Notes under the pieces: model-generated
Databases searched by the model: none
The model's input: the letters and a program-made list of their open reading frames with translations, nothing else
What the model was told of the DNA's origin: nothing
Source: UBA8437 sp963933195
GTDB taxonomy: Bacteria; Planctomycetota; Planctomycetia; Planctomycetales; Planctomycetaceae
Length of the DNA: 64,000 bases
Direction: 5' to 3'
Assembly: GCA_963933195.1 (NCBI GenBank)
Contig: CAWVUS010000001.1
Span: 11,779-75,778, forward strand
Part shown: positions 44,634 to 53,844 of the stretch, piece after piece
How the letters are laid out: each line of letters begins with the position of its first letter
How positions within the stretch are numbered: position 1 is the stretch's first letter
Program-made: the position numbers and the translations under genes

Positions 44634-46169
44634 ATGTCACGCTGGACCGCCTTGTTCCTGGTCACTCTGACGGCCGTCATCGGCCTGGCCATGTGGTACT
44701 GGTTTACTCCGGGCGAGACTCCTTCCGGACTCGTACCGAAGTCGCCGGTTTCCCAGCCGTCACCAGACCCCCTGCTCCAGGATTGGCCCCACGATCAACT
44801 CACGCTGGTCGTCTCGGGTGAACAACACGGATACCTCGAGCCCTGTGGCTGCTCCGAGACGCAATCCGGAGGCTATTCACGGCGCGCTGACCTGCTCAGG
44901 CAGATGACCAAGCGAGGCTTCAAACCGGTCTCGTTGGACCTGGGCGGACTGGTCCAGCGACGGCGTGAACAGAGTCGTCTGAAGTACCAGACGATGTTGT
45001 CGGCCCTGGCCGACATGTCCTACGTGGCGGTCGGAGTCGGCCCCGAAGATCTTGCTCTCGGAGCCGACTTCTTGCTCTCCCAGGGAGACACCGAAGTATC
45101 CGAATCGAATCCTTCGCCCCCGCGTCCGTCCCTGTTGGCAGCCAATGTTCGATTGTTCGACACCGACGATCTCCCGGGGGCCCCTCTTGCCAGCCGGCTG
45201 ATCAAGTCGGACCAGCATACAATCGGTATCACCGCGATCCTCGACCCCGCGCTGGCCAGGCCACTCGCGGCTGCCGGCGCACTCAACGACGTGACGATCC
45301 AGCCTCCCGAAGATGTTCTCCCGGGAGTGATCAACTCGCTGGTTGGAAAGGGAGCCACGCTGCTGGTGCTCCTCTCCCACGCCCCGGTCGACACTTCTCT
45401 GGCACTCGCTCAGCAATTTCCCCGTTTCGACCTCGTGATCAGTGCGGGCGGCCCCGAGGACCCCCTGACAGACAATCCACGCCAGGTTGGCACCACCACC
45501 GTGGTGACGGTTGGACAAAAAGGAAAATACGTCGGGGTCATCAGTATCGCTCCCAAGACAATGACACCTCGGACCAGATTCGAACTGGTCAACCTCGACA
45601 ACCAGAGATTCTCCGATCATCCGAAGATGATCCAGGCCATGCGAACTTATCAACAGACACTCGAACAACTCGACCTCGCCGCCGCGATGCTGCCTATCGA
45701 CACCAGCGGAAACCGCCGATTCGTGGGTTCGGCCAAGTGCGGCGAATGCCACACCCAGGCCCTGGCGAAATGGAAACACACTCCACACTCCCATGCCTTC
45801 GAAAGCCTGATCACCGGACGGGCCGGACAGGAAGACAACTGGGTACCGCGGGCATTCGACGCCGAGTGTCTCAGTTGCCATGTCACCGGTTGGGAACCCC
45901 AGAAAGTGCTTCCCTTCAAGAGTGGGTTTGTCGACAAAAACACCTCGTCACATCTTCTGGGCAACGGCTGTGAGAATTGCCACGGCCCGGGTGACCGACA
46001 CGTGGAACTGGTCGAGTCCGGTGATGTCGAGCAATCGCTGTCCGAGGTGCGAGTCACTCTCGAGCAGGCTCGCCGCAAGACCTGTATCGCATGTCACGAT
46101 CTCGACAACAGCCCGAAATTCAAATTTGACACTTACTGGCCACGCATTGCCCATCCCGGACGAGACTGA
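44634..46169 (+). CDS. Metallophosphatase-like/tetraheme cytochrome c fusion
   Basis: A 511-residue exported protein with a membrane anchor at about 5-22. Residues about 55-335 resemble the calcineurin-type domain of 5'-nucleotidases, but the metal-site motifs appear lost (VGVGPEDLAL where GNHD/E is expected); a conspicuous EPCGC (69-73) is followed by SGGYSRRADLL. Residues about 365-500 are a c554-like cytochrome with four heme motifs: CGECH (369), CLSCH (412), CENCH (446), CIACH (484), introduced by the typical KWKHTPHSHAFESL. It is probably a periplasmic electron-transfer protein. Forty bases after the DUF1573 gene and three before the DUF971 gene. Confidence 0.85.
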   Translation: MSRWTALFLVTLTAVIGLAMWYWFTPGETPSGLVPKSPVSQPSPDPLLQDWPHDQLTLVVSGEQHGYLEPCGCSETQSGGYSRRADLLRQMTKRGFKPVSLDLGGLVQRRREQSRLKYQTMLSALADMSYVAVGVGPEDLALGADFLLSQGDTEVSESNPSPPRPSLLAANVRLFDTDDLPGAPLASRLIKSDQHTIGITAILDPALARPLAAAGALNDVTIQPPEDVLPGVINSLVGKGATLLVLLSHAPVDTSLALAQQFPRFDLVISAGGPEDPLTDNPRQVGTTTVVTVGQKGKYVGVISIAPKTMTPRTRFELVNLDNQRFSDHPKMIQAMRTYQQTLEQLDLAAAMLPIDTSGNRRFVGSAKCGECHTQALAKWKHTPHSHAFESLITGRAGQEDNWVPRAFDAECLSCHVTGWEPQKVLPFKSGFVDKNTSSHLLGNGCENCHGPGDRHVELVESGDVEQSLSEVRVTLEQARRKTCIACHDLDNSPKFKFDTYWPRIAHPGRD

Positions 46170-46172
46170 AGC

Positions 46173-46505
46173 ATGCCCGTAGACGTACCCAGCCGCATCC
46201 GTTTCCTGACCGAGGAAGCCCTGCTGTGCCTCGATTGGTCCGATGGCCAGTCGTACCAAATCCCCTTTCGTGCACTCAGACAATTGTGCCCATGTGCCGG
46301 GTGTGTCAGCGAAACCACCGGTCAACGTGTCTTGGACCCCAACTCCGTGCCGACCGACATTCACCCGACAAGTGTCAGTCACACGGGGAGCTATGCCTTG
46401 AAAATCACCTGGAGCGATGATCACGACACGGGGTTGTTCACCTGGGAATATCTCAACGAGATCGGAATAGCGATCGAACAACTCGAGAACGATGATGCCG
46501 ATTGA
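46173..46505 (+). CDS. DUF971 protein
   Basis: A 110-residue cytoplasmic protein. RALRQLCPCAGCVSETTGQR and the end FTWEYLNEIG are the DUF971 hallmarks (a domain also found at the N-terminus of gamma-butyrobetaine hydroxylase); two cysteines (CPCAGC) may bind zinc or an iron-sulfur centre. Family function is unsettled; some members sit with iron-sulfur assembly factors. ATG 46173 is three bases after the cytochrome stop, and its last 14 bases overlap the next gene. Confidence 0.88.
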   Translation: MPVDVPSRIRFLTEEALLCLDWSDGQSYQIPFRALRQLCPCAGCVSETTGQRVLDPNSVPTDIHPTSVSHTGSYALKITWSDDHDTGLFTWEYLNEIGIAIEQLENDDAD

Positions 46506-47061
46506 AGTCGAACTGAAATTCCCGCTGGTCGACGAGGCGCCGACAGCCGCGGAGATCGTCGAGCAACTCGAAGCGATCGGCGGACAGGCCCAACCACCCC
46601 GTCAGCAACACGACCACTACTACACCCACCCGGGCCGTGACTTCGGCGAAACTGACGAGGCGTTGCGGATTCGTGAAGACAACGACCAGTTGCGATTGAC
46701 GTACAAGGGGCCGCTGATGGACGACGTGGCCAAAACGCGACTGGAACTGGAAACCGGGATCGAGTCCGCCGAGATCGCCGATGGGATTCTCGTGGCACTT
46801 GGTTTTCGCCTTCTCCGGACCGTTTCCAAACAACGCCGACCGTTTGACGTTCAGTGGCGGAATCTCCCGGTCGAAGTGGTGATCGACCAGGTCGAGGGAC
46901 TCGGCGAGTTCGTCGAACTGGAGACGATCAGCGACGTCGATGGTCACCAGTCGGCGCGCGACCACCTGCTGGACCTCGCCACAACGATGGGGCTCGTAGA
47001 CAGCGAGCGACGGAGTTACCTGGGCTTGCTGTTGCTGGCCAACCCACCTCGGGACGACTGA
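46492..47061 (+). CDS. CYTH-domain protein (CyaB/thiamine-triphosphatase-like)
   Basis: A 189-residue protein of the CYTH family, which binds triphosphates in a beta tunnel. The defining ExExK appears as EVELKF (5-10). Further tunnel residues: DEALRIREDN, RLTYKGPLMD, KTRLELETG and VEVVIDQVEGLGEFVELE. The class IV adenylate cyclase CyaB and thiamine triphosphatases share this layout, so activity is open (cAMP synthesis or tripolyphosphate hydrolysis). It overlaps the DUF971 gene by 14 bases and ends 171 bases before recA. Two ATG codons, 46492 and 46495, are possible. Confidence 0.88.
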   Translation: MMPIEVELKFPLVDEAPTAAEIVEQLEAIGGQAQPPRQQHDHYYTHPGRDFGETDEALRIREDNDQLRLTYKGPLMDDVAKTRLELETGIESAEIADGILVALGFRLLRTVSKQRRPFDVQWRNLPVEVVIDQVEGLGEFVELETISDVDGHQSARDHLLDLATTMGLVDSERRSYLGLLLLANPPRDD

Positions 47062-47133
47062 ACTTTTCTATTGAATCGTCTCCGGAATCAGATTTTCGAC
47101 AGACTGGCGTTGAAAACCAGACCGCCAACGGCG

Positions 47134-47139
47134 AATATT
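47134..47139 (+). promoter_or_regulatory. Possible -10 of recA
   Basis: AATATT here with TTGAAA at 47110-47115, 18 bases upstream. Four to five matches per box. It would start transcription near 47146, just before the inverted repeat at 47175-47205. Confidence 0.35.
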
Positions 47140-47174
47140 CACATCCCGGCGCAGGATAGTGCCGGTCAATTCAT

Positions 47175-47205
47175 GCGTCCGGCAATTGCTACGCAATCCG
47201 GACGC
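47175..47205. promoter_or_regulatory. Two-part inverted repeat in the recA leader
   Basis: GCGTCCGG, two unpaired bases, ATTGC, TAC loop, GCAAT, CCGGACGC: thirteen paired bases with one two-base bulge, 27 bases before the recA ATG and just upstream of its Shine-Dalgarno (AAAGGAG). It may fold in the mRNA or act as an operator. It matches neither the E. coli (CTGT-N8-ACAG) nor the Gram-positive (GAAC-N4-GTTC) LexA box. Confidence 0.5.
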
Positions 47206-47232
47206 GGCGCGGGACAAAGGAGTGAGAACCCC

Positions 47233-48363
47233 ATGGCCAAAAGCAAGACACGAAAAAAAGCCGCCGCGGACAACCCGGCGGGAATGCTCGACAACGCCCT
47301 CGGACAGATCGAACAGGCCTTCGGCCCCGGCTCGATCATGAAACTCGCCGACAATGCAAACCTCGAGATCGAGGGCATCAGCACTGGGGCCCTCTCCCTG
47401 GACCTGGCCCTCGGAGGCCAGGGCATGCCGCGAGGCCGCATCGTGGAACTCTACGGTCCGGAGTCCAGTGGCAAAACGACACTCGCACTGCACGTGATCG
47501 CCAATGCCCAGAAATCTGAAGGCATCGCCGCCTTTATCGATGCCGAACACGCGCTCGATCCATCCTGGGCCAAAAAACTTGGCGTCAATCTCGAAGAACT
47601 CCTCGTCAGCCAGCCGACCTATGGCGAGGAAGCTCTGCAAATCGCCGAGATGCTGATCAAGTCCAATGCGGTTGACCTGATCGTCATCGATTCAGTCGCC
47701 GCCCTGGTCCCCAAGACCGAACTCGATGGAGAAATTGGCGACACCCACGTCGGACTCCAGGCACGGATGATGAGCCAGGCCATGCGAAAGCTGACCGGAG
47801 CCATCGCCAAGAGCAAGAGTTGTGTGATCTTCATCAACCAGATACGAGAAAAAATCGGAGTCATGTTTGGCAGTCCCGAAACAACTCCCGGTGGACGTGC
47901 CCTGAAGTTCTACAGTTCAGCCCGGGTCGATGTCCGCCGTATTGCCACGCTCAAGGACGGCGACCTGGCCATCGGCATCCGGATGAAAGCTCGAATCGTC
48001 AAAAACAAGATCGCGCCTCCATTCCGGATCGCTGAATTCGACATGCTCAGCACCTGTGGCATCAGTCTCGAGGCCGATATTCTCGACATGGCTGTCGAGG
48101 ACCGTATTATCCAACGCAGTGGCAGTTGGTTCAGCTATGGCGAAACCCGCCTGGGGCAAGGCCGCGAAAAGGCCCGGGTGTGGCTGGTCGAGAACCCCGA
48201 CATGCTCGAGGAAATCCGTGCCAAGGTGCTCGTCGAGCGCGGCTTTGGACCTCAAGAGACCGCACCAGAGGCCGAGGCCGCCGAAACAATCGGAACCGAC
48301 GAGACGGCCGAAATCCCGGAAGCTCCGGCTGTGATCGAGTTGCCCGAGGCGGACGTGGCCTAG
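47233..48363 (+). CDS. recA: Recombinase RecA
   Basis: A 376-residue RecA. Walker A GPESSGKTT (about 76-84), the L1/L2 DNA loops (IGDTHVGLQARMMSQAMRKL and FGSPETTPGGRALKFYSSAR) and VDLIVIDSVAALVP with Walker B are intact. The C-terminus is acidic and Ala/Glu-rich, as in other RecA proteins. The ATG at 47233 has AAAGGAG upstream. It promotes strand exchange and stimulates LexA-type self-cleavage. Downstream come an HtrA-like protease and alaS; no recX is seen. Confidence 0.97.
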   Translation: MAKSKTRKKAAADNPAGMLDNALGQIEQAFGPGSIMKLADNANLEIEGISTGALSLDLALGGQGMPRGRIVELYGPESSGKTTLALHVIANAQKSEGIAAFIDAEHALDPSWAKKLGVNLEELLVSQPTYGEEALQIAEMLIKSNAVDLIVIDSVAALVPKTELDGEIGDTHVGLQARMMSQAMRKLTGAIAKSKSCVIFINQIREKIGVMFGSPETTPGGRALKFYSSARVDVRRIATLKDGDLAIGIRMKARIVKNKIAPPFRIAEFDMLSTCGISLEADILDMAVEDRIIQRSGSWFSYGETRLGQGREKARVWLVENPDMLEEIRAKVLVERGFGPQETAPEAEAAETIGTDETAEIPEAPAVIELPEADVA

Positions 48364-48420
48364 CCGACGGACTTGGGTGGTCCCGTTGCAGTGGGTACGA
48401 TCAGGGGGGAGCCCCGTTCG

Positions 48421-49929
48421 ATGCGCAGCAGCGTGACAATCTTTGCGGCCCTCGTGCCGTTCCTGATCGGCCATTCGGCTGTCTCCGCCCAGGACACTTC
48501 CGTGCCGGCGGGAGCCTTGGCATTGGAACGTTCACTGGTCCAGGTGACCCGACGAGTCGAAGATTCCGTCGTGGCAATCGCCCGGTACCAGGTGGCGGGC
48601 TCCACACTCTCTCCCAATTCTCCAGGCGTGCCGCCTCCCACCGTGGACCCGGATCACCCCGACTTCATTCCCAATGAATACGGAACCGGGATCGTGGTGT
48701 CGGACCCCGACGATGCGACCCGGCGACTGGTCCTGACCTGTTTTCACGTTGTGACAGGGCCTCCGGTGGCGGCCGGCCGAAATCCAACCCACAAACTGCA
48801 CGTGCGGTTCTCCAACCGCCGCGGATGCCCGGCGAAGATCCTGGCCGCCGACCCCCGCAGCGACCTGGCCATCCTCGAACTCAATCCCGCTGATCTCAAG
48901 CAGGCCGGCCTTCAGGCTCGCTCACTGAAACCACTGACCATCAACGCCACTCCGTTACCCTCAAAGGGTCGCTTCGTTCTGCTACTGGGAAATCCGTTCG
49001 CGATCGCCCGTGACGGATCAGCGAGCGTCGGGTGGGCACTGATCAGCAACACTCGTCGCCACGCCGTGACTTCCGGAAATCGTCCCGGGGCCGAACATTC
49101 GATCCACCGACTGGGCACCCTGCTCCAACTCGACAAACGACTCAGGCACGGCACCAGCGGTGGCCCTGTTCTCGACCTCAACGGGCGTCTCCTGGGATTG
49201 ACCACGTCCATCACACCGCACGACGGAATCGACACCCCCGCCGGATTTGCCATCCCCCTGGACAAGCCCATCACGCGAATCATCAACACGCTCCGTAAGG
49301 GACTGGAGGTCGAATACGGGTTCCTGGGAGTGCAGCCCGACGATGTGTCCACCGGGCAACTTGCCGGATACAGTGGCGAGTTCGACCAACCAGGGGCAGC
49401 ACGTGCCGCACGCGTCTTTCGCGGGTCCCCGGCAGAACGGGCAGGGATTCGAGGTGGTGACCTGATACTGGCTGTCGACAAGGAACCGGTCCGGGATCGT
49501 TATGAATTGATGAGGCACGTCGAACTGGTCGGTCCCGGCCGCGAATTGACGCTTGAACTCTGGCGAGAAACGACACAGCGAAGAGTTCGTGTGAAGGCGA
49601 CACTGGGAAAATGGCCTCTCCCGGATCGCAGTGGCATGATCGCGTCCAAGCGACGTCATCCACCATGGCGAGGCCTTGACGTCGATTATCCGACCGGTCG
49701 ACGACGGTTTGTCCCCGATTCGTTCGAATTCCCCCGTGCGGTGGTGGTCACCGCAGTCCAGCCCGGCAGTTCCGCCGCCAAGGCGGGAATCGAATCCGGT
49801 GATTTCATAGAATCTGCTGCCGGACAGCGGACAGAAACTCCCGCTGAATTCTTCCGAGTGGTCAATTCCCGTCGTGACGGCGTATCGCTAAAACTACTCG
49901 ATGGACGACAGGTGACGCTGACCCCCTGA
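48421..49929 (+). CDS. HtrA/DegP-like secreted serine protease with two PDZ domains
   Basis: A 502-residue exported protease. Signal peptide 1 to about 23 (ending HSAVSAQ) from ATG 48421, with GGGGGAG nine bases upstream. Trypsin-like triad: His109 in LTCFHVVTG, Asp148 in PRSDLAIL, Ser246 in HGTSGGPVL. Two PDZ domains follow (about 305-395, GVQPDDVSTG with SPAERAGIRGGDLILAVD; and about 430-500, VTAVQPGSSAAKAGIESGDF). Acts in envelope protein quality control. It sits between recA and alaS, 57 bases after recA. Confidence 0.92.
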   Translation: MRSSVTIFAALVPFLIGHSAVSAQDTSVPAGALALERSLVQVTRRVEDSVVAIARYQVAGSTLSPNSPGVPPPTVDPDHPDFIPNEYGTGIVVSDPDDATRRLVLTCFHVVTGPPVAAGRNPTHKLHVRFSNRRGCPAKILAADPRSDLAILELNPADLKQAGLQARSLKPLTINATPLPSKGRFVLLLGNPFAIARDGSASVGWALISNTRRHAVTSGNRPGAEHSIHRLGTLLQLDKRLRHGTSGGPVLDLNGRLLGLTTSITPHDGIDTPAGFAIPLDKPITRIINTLRKGLEVEYGFLGVQPDDVSTGQLAGYSGEFDQPGAARAARVFRGSPAERAGIRGGDLILAVDKEPVRDRYELMRHVELVGPGRELTLELWRETTQRRVRVKATLGKWPLPDRSGMIASKRRHPPWRGLDVDYPTGRRRFVPDSFEFPRAVVVTAVQPGSSAAKAGIESGDFIESAAGQRTETPAEFFRVVNSRRDGVSLKLLDGRQVTLTP

Positions 49930-49989
49930 CTGCCTGACTGCCTCTGATTCCAGTAACGTCCCCCACCTCGTTTCGATCGACGACTCCCG

Positions 49990-52608
49990 ATGAAAACCGA
50001 CGAACTCCGCGAAAAATACCTCGAGTTTTTCGAGTCCCGGGGCCACACTCGCCGTCCCACCGACGTGCTGGTTCCTCCCGACGACCCGACCGTGCTGTTC
50101 ACTCCGGCCGGCATGAACCAGTTCAAGAACCAGTTCCTGGGAATTGGCCCGCTGGACTTTACCCGTGCGACCACATGCCAGATGTGCCTGCGAACCGGTG
50201 ACATCGGCAATGTGGGAGTCACCGCCTATCACCACACCTTCTTCGAAATGCTGGGGAATTTTTCTTTCGGCGACTACTTCAAGACCGAGGCCATCCAGTG
50301 GGCCTGGGAATTTCTCACCGGTGCCGACTGGCTGGCCCTCGATCCCAATCGCCTCACTGTCACCGTCTTTGCTGAAGACGACGAGGCGTTCAAGATCTGG
50401 AATGACGACATCGGGTTGCCCGATTCTCGTATACGACGCGACGATGAATACGAGAACTTCTGGCCAGCCGGGGCACCATCCAACGGTCCCGACGGTGTCT
50501 GCGGTCCCTGCAGCGAGATCTTTTTTGACACCGGCGAGGGAGAACCGGTGGAGATCTGGAACCTGGTGTTCACCCAATTCAACCGAATCGGCGATCCCCC
50601 GGACAACCTCCGGCCATTGCCCAAGCAGAACATCGACACCGGCATGGGACTCGAACGCATGGCCGCGGTCATGCAGGGAGTCCGCAGCAACTTCGAGATC
50701 GACATCCTGCGGGGACTGTGCGAGGCGGCCGGTGAAGTGGTGGGCGTCGACTACTCATTCGATGCCGAAGCCGGCCGGCCTTTGCGAAGAATCGCCGATC
50801 ACATTCGCGCCGTGACCTTCTGTATCCACGAGGGTGTCGAACCGGGCAACGACAAGCAGAGTTACGTGGTCAGACAGTTGCTGCGGCGAGCGATGCTCGA
50901 AGGCTATCTGATGGGTCGCCACGAGCCCTTCCTGCATCAACTGGTCCCCGCTGTGGTCACGGCAATGCAAGCCGCCTATCCCGACCTGGCCACGTCGGCC
51001 GACCCAGTCGCCAACGTCGTGCTCGAAGAAGAGAACCAATTCCTGGATATCGTCGAGCGTGGTGTCGCAAAGTTTCAGAAACTCGCCTCGTCAGCCGAGT
51101 CCGAAGGGCGAACCCGGATCAGCGGTGACGAGGCCTTTGACCTTCACCAGACCGACGGGTTTCTTGTGGAATTGACCGAGGCCCTGGCGGCGAGAACAGG
51201 ATTGACCGTCGACCGGGAACAATTCGACGCCCGTATGAAACAACACATGGCCGGAAGCGGTTCTGGCGCGTTTCTTGACAGCGTGATGGCAGCCGGTCCG
51301 CTCGATGAACTTCGCAACCGCATCGGTGGGACACAATTCGACGGCTACGACACCACCGACCAGAACGTGCAGGTCATGGGGATCATCGCCGGAGGCGAGT
51401 TGATCGAGAACTGGTCCGAGACCGGTGACACGGCAGTCGCCGCCATCGTACTCGACCGGTCTCCGTTTTACGGTGAGGCCGGTGGACAGGTGGGTGACAA
51501 TGGCCACCTGGGGGGCTCAGACACCTCGTTCCAGGTCACCGACACCCAACGCGATGGAGAACTGCTGTTGCACATTGGCTACCTGGAATCGGGAGCACTC
51601 TCGCCAGGCAACGAACTCACCGCCGGGGTCGACTCGCAGAGACGTGCAGGGATCCGGCGAGCCCACTCGGCAACTCACCTGCTGCACCACGCCCTGCACA
51701 CCGTCCTCGGGCACAACGCCATGCAGCGAGGGTCAAAAGTGGAACGAGATGCCCTGAGATTCGATTTCGCCCACAAGCAGCCAGTCACGGCTGAAGAGCT
51801 CCGAAAAATCGAGGACGTGATCAACTCGAGAATCGCCGAGGGAGCGGAGGTGACGACTGAAGTCATGGCACTCGAGAAGGCTCGAGAAGCCGGCGCGATG
51901 GCCCTGTTCGGAGAGAAATACCCCGACAATGTGCGGGTCGTCCAGATGGGCGACTTCAGTACCGAGTTGTGTGGCGGAACTCACCTGGTCAACACCGGAC
52001 AGGTCGGACTGTGCCGGATCATCTCTGAAGAACCGGTCGCCAAGGGAGTCCGGCGAATTTCGGCACTGACCGGGCCCAGGGCGCTCGAACAAATTCGCCA
52101 AACCGAGTCGGTCGTCAAGGCACTGTCTATCGCACTCAAGGCACCGCCCGAGGAACTTCTCGGACGGGTCGAGTCGTTGCAGGACGACCTCAAGGAGATC
52201 CACCGGCAACTCAAACAACACAGCCGCTCGGCCATAGCCGGAACAGCCGACTCCTTGATTGAGGATGCCGAGGTAATCGACGGCGTCCGGATCGTGGCCC
52301 ACCGTGCCGAGGGAGTCGACCGGGAGGGGTTGCGAGACTTTGCCGACCGGTTGCGGGACAAGGCGTCACCGGTGGCACTGATCGTGGCAGCCGAGGTCGA
52401 TGGCAAGGTCGCATTGACCGCAGCAGTCAGTCCCGAATTGCTCGAGCGGGGACTCAATGCCGGAGACTGCGTCCGTGCGGCAGCTCAGGCGGTCGGGGGC
52501 GGCGGCGGGGGACGTCCGGATCTCGCCGAAGCTGGCGGCAAGGACCCCAGCCGAATCGACGAGGCTCTGGAAGCCGGGGCTGCGGTCTACCGATCCACCC
52601 TGGCTTGA
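49990..52608 (+). CDS. alaS: Alanine-tRNA ligase
   Basis: An 872-residue class II synthetase, full family length. Catalytic start ELREKYLEFFESRGHTRRPT, motif 2 region TCQMCLRTGDIGNVG and YHHTFFEMLGNFSFGDYF, motif 3 near IDTGMGLERMAAVMQG. The editing domain has the zinc-site HxxxH as HSATHLLHHAL and CGGTHL (about 655-660). The C-terminal Ala-domain is glycine-rich (GGGGGGRPDLAEAGG). ATG 49990. It converges on the DapA-family gene with an 8-base gap. Confidence 0.97.
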   Translation: MKTDELREKYLEFFESRGHTRRPTDVLVPPDDPTVLFTPAGMNQFKNQFLGIGPLDFTRATTCQMCLRTGDIGNVGVTAYHHTFFEMLGNFSFGDYFKTEAIQWAWEFLTGADWLALDPNRLTVTVFAEDDEAFKIWNDDIGLPDSRIRRDDEYENFWPAGAPSNGPDGVCGPCSEIFFDTGEGEPVEIWNLVFTQFNRIGDPPDNLRPLPKQNIDTGMGLERMAAVMQGVRSNFEIDILRGLCEAAGEVVGVDYSFDAEAGRPLRRIADHIRAVTFCIHEGVEPGNDKQSYVVRQLLRRAMLEGYLMGRHEPFLHQLVPAVVTAMQAAYPDLATSADPVANVVLEEENQFLDIVERGVAKFQKLASSAESEGRTRISGDEAFDLHQTDGFLVELTEALAARTGLTVDREQFDARMKQHMAGSGSGAFLDSVMAAGPLDELRNRIGGTQFDGYDTTDQNVQVMGIIAGGELIENWSETGDTAVAAIVLDRSPFYGEAGGQVGDNGHLGGSDTSFQVTDTQRDGELLLHIGYLESGALSPGNELTAGVDSQRRAGIRRAHSATHLLHHALHTVLGHNAMQRGSKVERDALRFDFAHKQPVTAEELRKIEDVINSRIAEGAEVTTEVMALEKAREAGAMALFGEKYPDNVRVVQMGDFSTELCGGTHLVNTGQVGLCRIISEEPVAKGVRRISALTGPRALEQIRQTESVVKALSIALKAPPEELLGRVESLQDDLKEIHRQLKQHSRSAIAGTADSLIEDAEVIDGVRIVAHRAEGVDREGLRDFADRLRDKASPVALIVAAEVDGKVALTAAVSPELLERGLNAGDCVRAAAQAVGGGGGGRPDLAEAGGKDPSRIDEALEAGAAVYRSTLA

Positions 52609-52616
52609 GACAACCC

Positions 52617-53627
52617 TCAGGCCAAGGCCACACCGCGACGCTGCAATTCTCCCAGGATTGTCTCGACCAGGTCGGTCACTGCCACCGGATCCACGTCCGA
52701 ACCACCGGCCATCATCGGTTCGACACCACACCCCTGCTCGGACAACAGCCCCTGCAACTTGTCGCTGAGTTTCTCGAGATCACTGACCAGGGCCGGGGTC
52801 TGGGGCTGACGGCCCTGGCCCATGCGAAATCCTCGCAACGACACCCCAAGACGAAACCCGTCGGGAAACTCCGGTCCGAGAATCATCGCATCAAAAAGGT
52901 TCACGAGGGCATACTGCACCTGGCGGGCCTCTTCGATTTTCCCGGCAACCGTCAAGTCGTAAAGCTTGCGAGTCACCTCGGGCACCACGCCAGAACTGGC
53001 ATTTGTGCCCCCGTCGCAACCGGCCAGCAACATGAGCATCAATGACGCGTCCCAACCGGTCAGGAACGAGAATTCCGGGCGGAGTGGCCGCACGGCCTCG
53101 ATCATGCGGATCATGTGTGGCAGGTCTCCGCTGGAATCCTTGATTGCCACCACTCTCTCGCACTCCTCGGCCAACCGGCACACCGTCGGTACATCGATCG
53201 GGGAAGCGAACATCGGGATGTTGTAGAGTGTGACATCGACTGGAGTGTTGCGAGCGATCTCACGGAAGTAAGCGTAGACCGCTTCTGGCCCCAGCCGATA
53301 ATAAAACGGCGCGACAATCGCGACAGCCCGAACGCCCAACTCGTGATAATACTCGCACGCCGCTATCGTCTCGCGAACGTTCGCCTCGGCCGCCCCCGCC
53401 AGAATCGGCACCCTCCCATCCACCTGGTCGGCGATTATCTCGACAATTCGACGTCGCTCTTCGACGGTGAATCGAGTGAACTCGCCCGTCGACCCGTTGG
53501 GATACAGTCCGTGTACACCCTGGGCGATCAGCCAATCGACATACCGCCGCAATTCCGATTCATTGATCTCACCCCGCTGATCCATGGGAACGAGATTCGG
53601 TGTAAAGATGCCTGTCAGTCTGCTCAT
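52617..53627 (-). CDS. DapA/N-acetylneuraminate-lyase family protein
   Basis: A 336-residue class I aldolase-type TIM barrel. Schiff-base lysine Lys163 (VVAIKDSSGD), general acid-base Tyr135 (VTLYNIP) and carboxylate-binding GSTGEF (45-50) are all present. About 40 residues longer at the C-terminus than DapA. Family members include dihydrodipicolinate synthase, N-acetylneuraminate lyase and dehydro-sugar-acid aldolases; no adjacent lysine gene points to DapA itself, so the substrate is left open. The spacer upstream (53628-53844) holds no gene. Confidence 0.88.
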   Translation of the reverse strand: MSRLTGIFTPNLVPMDQRGEINESELRRYVDWLIAQGVHGLYPNGSTGEFTRFTVEERRRIVEIIADQVDGRVPILAGAAEANVRETIAACEYYHELGVRAVAIVAPFYYRLGPEAVYAYFREIARNTPVDVTLYNIPMFASPIDVPTVCRLAEECERVVAIKDSSGDLPHMIRMIEAVRPLRPEFSFLTGWDASLMLMLLAGCDGGTNASSGVVPEVTRKLYDLTVAGKIEEARQVQYALVNLFDAMILGPEFPDGFRLGVSLRGFRMGQGRQPQTPALVSDLEKLSDKLQGLLSEQGCGVEPMMAGGSDVDPVAVTDLVETILGELQRRGVALA

Positions 53628-53811
53628 GGCTCACTCGATCGATTGTCGGGTCACGGATTGGCCTGCTTCGGCCGTTGGTTCGAGCGTAACCGACCCATGG
53701 GTAGAACAGGGGCCTTGGGTCGGGTTTGACGCCGGAAACAGGGCAAGACGGGCCGGTTAGTCCAAGCCTGACGACTGGAACGATGGTAGGTACTGACGGG
53801 CCACGGTAGCG

Positions 53812-53831
53812 AAATCACAAGCCAGTGATTT
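53812..53831 (-). terminator. Weak hairpin after the NhaC gene
   Basis: A perfect 7-bp inverted repeat AAATCAC/GTGATTT with a six-base loop, 13 bases beyond the NhaC stop. AT-rich and without a T-run; termination is only possible. Confidence 0.3.
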
Positions 53832-53844
53832 TCCGCTTCGGCGA

